Source of the DNA: Phycisphaerales bacterium
Lineage (GTDB): Bacteria > Planctomycetota > Phycisphaerae > Phycisphaerales > UBA1924
Direction of reading: 5' to 3'
DNA length: 32,576 nucleotides
Assembly: GCA_016742075.1 (NCBI GenBank)
Contig: JACVCL010000017.1
Coordinates: 1-32,576 of the forward strand
The notes under the pieces are model-generated. The model worked only from the letters and a program-made list of their open reading frames with translations, had not been told where the DNA came from and made no database searches. Below are positions 27,701 through 32,576 of this stretch, piece by piece. A program made the translations under genes and the position numbers. The first letter of the stretch is position 1, and every line of letters starts with the position of its first letter.

Positions 27701-28467
27701 CGGCTGCCGTCGAGGCCGCTCTCGTCGTCGCACGGGTCCCACACGAACCATCCCGCGTTCTTCCAGCGGGCGAGGATCTTGGCCTTCAGCAGGTCGCGCG
27801 CCGGGCTCGTCGCCTTCTCCACCAAGAACGCCAGCCCCTTGCCGCCCGAGCCGTCGTAGCCCGGAAACAGCGCCGCGGCCTCCTTCTGGAACTGCTCGAA
27901 ACTCAGCCGTTTGAGCCCGAGGCCCCCCTCCTCCACAGCGCCGTACATCACCTTCGGATCGCGGTCGGGGTCGTAGAGATCGAGCACCGACGCCTGCGAC
28001 CAGATGCTGCTCTTGCCGCGGTTCACAGGGTGCAGCGGGTTGCCCTCGATCTTGGTCGGCCGGCCCTCGTAGGTCTCGGCCAGCAGCCCCTCACACCCCC
28101 CGCCCGGCAGCGGCATCGCCGTCGCGTAGAACAGCGGCTTGCCCTGAACAACGTCCTCGGGATCGCGGTTGTACGCCAGGATCTTGTGGTCCGGCCGACG
28201 GCACCCCGGCAGCGTCGCCGCTCCGGCCAGCGCCAGCGACGCACCCATGATCTTCAGGAACGTCCGCCGCGAGCCCTCCAGCAGTTCGCTGGCGAACGCG
28301 GGGAATTCCCGCTGCACAAAGTCGGTGAACTCGCGCGACTGTGCCAGGTCGTCGAGGCTCTTCCAGTACGCCTTCCCGGTGGCGCGGCTGATCTCCCGCG
28401 CCCCAACCGGCCGCTCGGCCGGGAGGCCTTCCTTCTTCGACGACGGGCATTGATCGATCTGGCTCAT
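24787..28467 (-). CDS. actB: Alternative Complex III subunit ActB (molybdopterin-fold plus Fe-S protein, extended Tat signal)
   Basis: ActB is the large periplasmic Fe-S subunit, 1226 residues. It opens with the family's extended pre-Tat region ([18 protein letters not shown]), then the twin-arginine motif [10 protein letters not shown] (Arg67-Arg68) and a possible lipobox LPGC at Cys89. A molybdopterin-oxidoreductase-like domain follows; in characterised ActB it holds no molybdenum cofactor. The C-terminal third is an NrfC/PsrB-like ferredoxin domain (about residues 890-1130) with [37 protein letters not shown] and CTYCIQR plus ACQQACP, enough for four clusters; structures of the family show three 4Fe-4S and one 3Fe-4S. 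It ends with a His/Gly-rich stretch ([19 protein letters not shown]). The 81-base gap after actA holds no gene. Confidence 0.97.
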
Positions 28468-28548
28468 CGCTGTCTCGCCTCTAACCCCCGCCCCTGACCC
28501 TCACCGCTCCGCACACCGAACAACCCCGCCCGCACACACCGACGCCGG

Positions 28549-29292
28549 CTAGTAGTGGCACGCCGCGCACATCTGCGGCGGCTGCAGCTGCTTGGCCTCC
28601 ACCAGCTTCCGGCCGACCGTCTCCCGCTCAGGACCGCGGATGTGCGCGCTCACCGCCGGAAGATCGGTGATCTTGATCACCGGGCCGGCGCCGGCCACGC
28701 CCTCCGGGAACGCCGCGCTGGCGTTGTTGACCACTTCCTTCTCCGGGGCCCGGTGGCAGTTCAGGCACCAGCCCATCGCCAGCGACTGCTCGTGCTTGGC
28801 CACGATCGCCCGGTCCATCCGCCCGTGGCACGAATAGCACGACACCCCCGCGTTCACGTGCACCGCGTGGTTGAAGTGCACGTAGTCCGGAACCTTGTGG
28901 ATCCGGCGCCACTGGATCGGTTTCCCGCTCGCGTACGCCTCGCGCACCTGCCGCAGGTCCACGCTGTTCTTGTGCGCCGACCACAGCTGGTTGTTCAGGT
29001 ACGCCTGATCGTCGGCCCCGGTGTGGCAGTTCATGCACGTCGCCGTGTCCGGCACGTTCGAGTGCGGCGACACCTCGACCTTCGTGTGGCAGTACCGGCA
29101 GTCGATCCCCAGCTGCCCCGCGTGCAGCAGATGGCTGAACGCCACCGGCTGCGTCGGCTGATACCCCACCGTGTCGAAGTCCGGCGTCAGGTAGTACCAC
29201 CCCCCCGCCACCACCAGCACCAGCGTCGCCGTCGCCCCACCCGCGATCAGCGGCGGCAACTTGTTCATCCACTGCGGAAACACGCTGGACAC
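28549..29292 (-). CDS. actA: Alternative Complex III subunit ActA (penta-heme cytochrome c)
   Basis: ActA is the membrane-anchored multiheme cytochrome of the complex. The 247-residue protein has one N-terminal span (about 12-35) and five CXXCH sites: CRYCH (65-69), CMNCH (86-90), CYSCH (152-156), CLNCH (176-180) and CAACH (242-246), matching the five hemes known for this subunit. The start is a GTG preceded by AAGGAGG (29298-29304) at five bases, a strong ribosome site. It is the first gene of the respiratory block. A TTGACA at 29414-29419 on the same strand, about 120 bases upstream, may be its -35. Confidence 0.96.
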   Translation of the reverse strand: MSSVFPQWMNKLPPLIAGGATATLVLVVAGGWYYLTPDFDTVGYQPTQPVAFSHLLHAGQLGIDCRYCHTKVEVSPHSNVPDTATCMNCHTGADDQAYLNNQLWSAHKNSVDLRQVREAYASGKPIQWRRIHKVPDYVHFNHAVHVNAGVSCYSCHGRMDRAIVAKHEQSLAMGWCLNCHRAPEKEVVNNASAAFPEGVAGAGPVIKITDLPAVSAHIRGPERETVGRKLVEAKQLQPPQMCAACHY

Positions 29293-29370
29293 CGCGGCCT
29301 CCTTCCGACCCCGACCAACCCCCGGAAACGATCACCGTCGATCCATCCGAAATCCGAAAACCGCCCGAGT

Positions 29371-29388
29371 CGAATTCCGGTAAACCCG
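29371..29388. repeat. Operator-like direct repeat, copy 1
   Basis: The sequence CGAATTCCGGTAAACCCG matches copy 2 at 29423-29440 in 16 of 18 bases. The differing pair is AA here and TT there, so the inner GGTAAACC is the reverse complement of GGTTTACC in copy 2. The starts are 52 bases apart, close to five helical turns. It would lie over the predicted actA transcription start. Confidence 0.65.
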
Positions 29389-29413
29389 AAACGGTTACGG
29401 GTTGGCCGGATTC

Positions 29414-29419
29414 TGTCAA
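29414..29419 (-). promoter_or_regulatory. Putative -35 box (TTGACA) of actA
   Basis: A perfect TTGACA lies on the minus strand in the actA/ctaA gap. Sixteen bases downstream the strand reads TAACCG (29392-29397), a weak -10. If used, transcription would start near 29385, leaving a leader of about 90 bases before the actA GTG. The two operator-like repeats would then sit at about -3 to +14 and -38 to -55. Confidence 0.4.
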
Positions 29420-29422
29420 GGC

Positions 29423-29440
29423 CGAATTCCGGTTTACCCG
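29423..29440. repeat. Operator-like direct repeat, copy 2
   Basis: CGAATTCCGGTTTACCCG is the partner of copy 1 at 29371-29388. A partial inverted copy (CCGGATTC, 29406-29413) lies between them. The surrounding 237-base gap between actA and ctaA also holds short CCGAAA repeats (29347-29363) and a small G5/C5 hairpin (29491-29506), and no gene. Confidence 0.65.
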
Positions 29441-29516
29441 CAATCGATTCTGGTTCTCAATCAGTATTCACTACATCGAAATAGGAGTTCGGGGGCCTGC
29501 TCCCCCACCCCCCCAC

Positions 29517-29522
29517 TAGGAT
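29517..29522 (+). promoter_or_regulatory. Putative -10 box (TAGGAT) of ctaA
   Basis: TAGGAT is followed by CATCCCG and the ATG at 29530. The seven-base distance places transcription start at the ATG, and no Shine-Dalgarno sequence lies close enough to serve. A short G5/C5 hairpin sits just upstream. Confidence 0.4.
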
Positions 29523-29529
29523 CATCCCG

Positions 29530-30984
29530 ATGTCAGCCACCCTCCCCAGCCCAGTCTCCCGCGAACACCCCGTACTCGCCGCGGGGATCACCATGGGCTT
29601 CGCCACCGCCGTCGCCATGTGGGCGGTTGGGTTCATCACCCACATCCCCGCCTGGCAAGCGAGTCCACCCGTTGTGGGCATGCTTCTTCTGGCGGTTCAG
29701 GCGGCAGGAGCCGTCGTCACCGGCTGGGTCACCGGCTCTCGCTTCACCTTGCGTATCGGTGCCGTCGCCGGCCTCATGGCCGGGCTCATCAATCTGGCAC
29801 TCGTGCTCCCCGTCGTCGCCACGAGCCACGGTCCCAACCAGCTCCACTCGGCCTGGGCACTGGTCGTCGCGGGTGCCATCGTCTTCTCGACCGTCCTCGG
29901 TGCGGTCGGGGCAGCGATCGGCGGCCTGTTGAGGGGCGAGGCCGGGGAAGCACTCGACTCTCGGGGCTGGCTCGCCCGATTTGGGGTGGTCGCAGCGGTC
30001 GCGGCAGTCCCCGTTCTCTTCTCCGGTGGCTTGGTCACCTCCGCCAGGGCCGGGCTCGCCGTACCCGACTGGCCGACCAGCTACGGCGCCAACATGTTCC
30101 TGTACCCGCTGGCGAAAATGACCGGCGGAATCTACTACGAGCACGCGCACCGGCTCTTCGGGTCGCTGGTGGGCCTCACCACGCTGTCGCTCCTGGTGTT
30201 CACGCTTCTCCGCGAGCGGCGGGCATGGGTGAAGGCGGTGGTCGTCGCCGCGTTCCTTGCCGTCTGCGTGCAGGGCGTGCTGGGCGGGTTGCGGGTGCGA
30301 TGGGCCCAGGAGACCGAGAAGAGCGCGGCCATCGCAGCCTCCGTGGGGGTGACCCCGGAGTCGCCGCTGCCCGACCGCGCCGTCGCCACCGACTTCGCCA
30401 TCACCTTCGACGACGCCAAGAGCACGTCGCTCGCGATGGTCCATGGCATCTCCGGCCAGCTCACCTTCGCCCTGCTGTGCGCCGTCGCGGCCTTCCTCGC
30501 CCTCCGCTGGCGTCAGGCCGACGCCGGCCCGGGGCCCGCCGATCCGCTCGCGCGGAACCTGGCGATCCTCACCTTCGCCCTGCTGGTCATGCAGTTGACG
30601 CTCGGCGCCGCCCTCCGGCACTTCCACCACGGGCATGCGCTGCTGGCCCACATCGCCATGGCGCTCGCCGTCACGGTCACCGCGATCATGGCCGGGATGC
30701 GCGCCGCCGGCCGGCACCGGCAGGCCCCGCCGCTCCGCCTCTTCGGCATGGCCGTCGCCCACACGGTGATCCTGCAGTTCCTGCTCGGCTGGGCGACTTT
30801 CGCGGCGGTATTCCCCTACTCCTCCGACAAGCAGGATCAGCCTCTGGCCGTCGCCGTCGCGACGCTGCACCAGGTTACCGGTGCCGCTCTGCTGGGCTTC
30901 GGCACCCTGCTGTTGTGCTGGACGCTGCGGCTCGTCGCGGCTTCGCAGCCCGATCCTTCGCCGGCCCCGGCTGTTCCAGCCTGA
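29530..30984 (+). CDS. ctaA: Heme A synthase, COX15/CtaA-like, with N-terminal four-span extension
   Basis: CtaA oxidises heme O to heme A, the cofactor of the oxidase encoded across the divergent gap. The 484-residue protein has about 12 spans. From residue 150 it matches COX15: GGLVTSARAGLAVPDWPTSYG, the ExxHR-type heme ligand segment YYEHAHRLFGSLVG (His205, His207), QGVLGGLRV, VHGISGQL, and further conserved His in HGHALLAHIA and TLHQVTGAALLG. Typical family members have 300-350 residues. The first 140 residues here add about four spans not needed for the CtaA fold. No ctaB (heme O synthase) or ctaG lies in the window. Confidence 0.88.
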   Translation: MSATLPSPVSREHPVLAAGITMGFATAVAMWAVGFITHIPAWQASPPVVGMLLLAVQAAGAVVTGWVTGSRFTLRIGAVAGLMAGLINLALVLPVVATSHGPNQLHSAWALVVAGAIVFSTVLGAVGAAIGGLLRGEAGEALDSRGWLARFGVVAAVAAVPVLFSGGLVTSARAGLAVPDWPTSYGANMFLYPLAKMTGGIYYEHAHRLFGSLVGLTTLSLLVFTLLRERRAWVKAVVVAAFLAVCVQGVLGGLRVRWAQETEKSAAIAASVGVTPESPLPDRAVATDFAITFDDAKSTSLAMVHGISGQLTFALLCAVAAFLALRWRQADAGPGPADPLARNLAILTFALLVMQLTLGAALRHFHHGHALLAHIAMALAVTVTAIMAGMRAAGRHRQAPPLRLFGMAVAHTVILQFLLGWATFAAVFPYSSDKQDQPLAVAVATLHQVTGAALLGFGTLLLCWTLRLVAASQPDPSPAPAVPA

Positions 30985-31001
30985 ACGGACTCGCCCTGCG
31001 C

Positions 31002-31035
31002 AGAAAATCGGCCCGGCGGACGCGCCGCCGGGCCG
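31002..31035 (-). terminator. Intrinsic terminator of ndk, possibly bidirectional
   Basis: A perfect 11-bp GC stem (31009-31019 with 31025-31035, five-base loop) lies between the stops of ctaA and ndk. Reading the minus strand, it is followed by ATTTTCT (31008-31002), a short T-tract, so it should end ndk transcription. On the plus strand no T-run follows, so any effect on ctaA would be weaker. Confidence 0.75.
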
Positions 31036-31066
31036 TTGAGAGCCGAATCGGGCCCCACCGGCCGGG

Positions 31067-31537
31067 TCACTCGGGCTTGCCGCCCGACATGTCGTACACC
31101 CAGGCGTCGGCCGCGCGGGTGAAGTTCAGCACTTCCCCGGCCTTGAAAAACAGTTTGAGCTCGCGCTCGGCGGCCTCGGGGCTGTCCGAGCCGTGGATGA
31201 GGTTGAAGCTGTTGGAGACTCCGAAGTCGCCGCGGATCGTCCCGGGGTTGGCCTTGCTGCCGAAGGTGGCGCCCATCATGTTCCGGGCGATCGTGATCGC
31301 GCCGTTGCCGCGGACGGCGAGCACGAGCACCGGCGCGCTGGTCATGAACTTCACGAGCCCGGCGTAGAAGGGCTTGCTCTTGTGGGCCTCGTAGTGAGTG
31401 GCCGCGAGCTCCTGGCTGATCTGCATGAGCTTGCAGCCGACGATCTGCAGGCCCTTGTCCTCGAACCGCGAGACGATGCGGCCCATGAGGCCCCGCTGCA
31501 CGGCGTCGGGTTTGAGGATGATGAGGGTGGTCTCCAA
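31067..31537 (-). CDS. ndk: Nucleoside diphosphate kinase
   Basis: Ndk transfers the gamma phosphate from ATP to other nucleoside diphosphates through a phosphohistidine. The 156-residue protein begins ETTLIILKPDAVQRG after the start. The active His115 lies in NLIHGSDSPEAA, and GTIRGDFG precedes it as usual. I chose a TTG start at 31537 because AGGAG lies seven bases before it and family similarity begins there. An in-frame ATG at 31585 falls within a TATGAT hexamer that looks like the -10 box, so it should not be transcribed. The loop GATFGSKANPGT differs a little from the common GATNPxxAxPGT. Confidence 0.94.
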   Translation of the reverse strand: METTLIILKPDAVQRGLMGRIVSRFEDKGLQIVGCKLMQISQELAATHYEAHKSKPFYAGLVKFMTSAPVLVLAVRGNGAITIARNMMGATFGSKANPGTIRGDFGVSNSFNLIHGSDSPEAAERELKLFFKAGEVLNFTRAADAWVYDMSGGKPE

Positions 31538-31580
31538 GGCGTGGCTCCTGTCGATATCCGGGGTTGGCTGAGGGGGAGGG

Positions 31581-31586
31581 ATCATA
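31581..31586 (-). promoter_or_regulatory. Putative -10 box (TATGAT) of ndk
   Basis: TATGAT, five of six bases of the TATAAT consensus, lies on the minus strand 43 bases before the TTG start. Its ATG is in frame with ndk but would lie upstream of the transcript. A leader of about 37 bases containing AGGAG is predicted. No clear -35 is seen. Confidence 0.5.
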
Positions 31587-31705
31587 GCGGAATCCGCCGG
31601 GCCCGCCGCGGAATCCCGAAGATCATCGCCCTCGCCCGGCCGCCGCCGATACACTCCGACGACCGCCGGCCGGAGCCCCGGCCGCACGCCACGGAGGGCA
31701 TGTCG

Positions 31706-32576
31706 ATGAGCGAGGCCGCGCTGTTGGAGCCGCCGAAAAAGACCCCCAAGCCCGCGGAGAAGACCCGCCGCCGCGAGACCGCCGAGACCATGGCGGCCAA
31801 GCAGCGCGACATCTCCGTCTCCGAGTTCTTCGCCAAGAACCGCCACCTGCTCGGGTTCGACAACCCCCGCAAGGCGCTGCTCACCGCCGTCAAGGAGGCC
31901 GTCGACAACTCCCTCGACGCCTGCGAAGAGGCCGGCATCCTCCCCGACATCACCGTCGTCATCGAGGACCTGCAGCCCGACCGCCCCGCCACGGCCAAGA
32001 GCTCACGGTACCGCGTCACGGTCGTCGACAACGGCCCCGGCATCGTCCGTGCCCAGGTCGAGAATGTCTTCGGCCGGCTGCTCTTCGGAAGCAAGTTCCA
32101 CCGCCTGAAGATGAGCCGCGGCCAGCAGGGCATCGGCATCTCCGCCGCCGGCATGTACGGCCTGATCACCACCGGCAAGCCGATGCTCATCCAGACCCGG
32201 CCCAAGGCCAGCAAGCCCGCTCATCACATCGAGCTGGCGATGAACACCAAGACCAACCGGGCCGAGGTCACCGTCGACGAAGAGACCGACGACTTCCCGC
32301 TGCGACGCCTGCGCGAGCTCTCGCCCGCCGTCCGCACGCTGAGCGCTGAAGGCCGGTTCCTCTCCCCGTCAGACTACCCGACCGGCACCTCGGTGACCAT
32401 CGAGCTCGAGGGCAAGTACCAGCGCGGCCGCGGCTCGGTCGACGAGTTCCTCGAGCTCACCGCCATCGCCAACCCGCACGCGAAGGTCACCTTCGTCCGG
32501 CCCACCCGCGAGACCGCCGACGAGGAGGAGCCCGCCCCCGCCGGCCGCCAGGGCCGCTCACGCGTCGCGTCGTCCC
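31706..32576 (+). CDS. top6B: DNA topoisomerase VI subunit B, 5' part (runs off the window)
   Basis: Topo VI is a type IIB enzyme; the B subunit is the GHKL ATPase that gates strand passage. The first 290 residues are present. FFAKNRHLLGFDNPRKALLT and the N-box KEAVDNSLDACEEA (Asn68) match archaeal Top6B closely. DNGPGI (108-113) and GQQGIGISAAGMYGL (139-153) form the remaining ATP-binding motifs. The H2TH and transducer domains would lie at and beyond the window end. GGAGGG (31693-31698) is seven bases before the ATG at 31706; an ATG at 31700 is too close. A top6A gene is not in the window and would be expected downstream. Topo VI is mainly archaeal and eukaryotic, patchy in bacteria. Confidence 0.93.
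   Translation, partial: MSEAALLEPPKKTPKPAEKTRRRETAETMAAKQRDISVSEFFAKNRHLLGFDNPRKALLTAVKEAVDNSLDACEEAGILPDITVVIEDLQPDRPATAKSSRYRVTVVDNGPGIVRAQVENVFGRLLFGSKFHRLKMSRGQQGIGISAAGMYGLITTGKPMLIQTRPKASKPAHHIELAMNTKTNRAEVTVDEETDDFPLRRLRELSPAVRTLSAEGRFLSPSDYPTGTSVTIELEGKYQRGRGSVDEFLELTAIANPHAKVTFVRPTRETADEEEPAPAGRQGRSRVASS

Noticed and set aside
24835-28497. Open frame of 1220 codons on the plus strand opposite actB
   Set aside because: Same reason: ActB on the minus strand has a Tat signal and full Fe-S cysteine sets, while this frame has low-complexity Arg/His/Val sequence and no signature.
29293-29529. A small protein gene in the actA-ctaA gap
   Set aside because: No frame with a start and ribosome site of useful length was found; the content is repeats and promoter-like boxes.
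30985-31066. A small RNA gene in the ctaA-ndk gap
   Set aside because: The strong hairpin is better explained as a terminator because a T-tract follows it on the ndk strand; no promoter for an RNA is seen.

Overview
The window is very GC-rich and densely coding, with no gap over about 240 bases and no tRNA, rRNA, CRISPR array or insertion sequence that I could see. Gene content points to a bacterium of the Planctomycetota, most likely a Phycisphaerae-type lineage. The clues are an Alternative Complex III plus caa3 oxidase locus, a secreted esterase ending in a dockerin-like domain, a membrane protein with paired CGYNLRGL zinc ribbons, and a bacterial topoisomerase VI B subunit. This taxonomic placement is inference from gene content and was not checked by any search.

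Layout. 130-3138 (+) is a large FAD/Fe-S D-2-hydroxyacid dehydrogenase, convergent with a secreted starch-binding esterase (3160-4857, -). A small exported TPR protein (5008-5532, +) is convergent with a zinc-ribbon membrane protein (5562-6827, -). The latter lies downstream of purL and purQ (10701 to 6867, -). RNase HI (10785-11345, +) diverges from purL and converges on thyX (11359-12282, -). An MFS transporter (12364-13746, -) follows.

The core is a same-strand respiratory block from 29292 down to 13790: actA, actB, actC, actD, actE, actF, a His-rich one-span membrane protein, SCO, ctaC, ctaD, ctaE, ctaF and an unrecognised two-span protein. Alternative Complex III oxidises quinol and passes electrons, through its cytochrome subunits, to the cytochrome c domain fused to oxidase subunit II. 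Subunit I is an A2-type enzyme (YSHPAV motif). Heme A synthase (ctaA, 29530-30984, +) diverges from actA across a 237-base regulatory region that carries a near-perfect 18-bp direct repeat. Nucleoside diphosphate kinase (31067-31537, -) and the 5' part of topoisomerase VI subunit B (31706 to the window end, +) close the window.

Points beyond routine annotation: (1) TACACT-like -10 boxes end 6-8 bases before the ATG of five genes, which suggests leaderless transcription; (2) the actA/ctaA promoter region holds an operator-like repeat pair; (3) histidine-rich tails recur across many proteins of the respiratory block; (4) G/C-tract repeats sit in both spacers flanking ctaD; (5) PurL is fused to a PurS-like N-terminal region while the glutaminase PurQ stays separate. 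I did not find a clearly new defence or mobile system. The unexplained respiratory-locus proteins and the regulatory region are the best leads.
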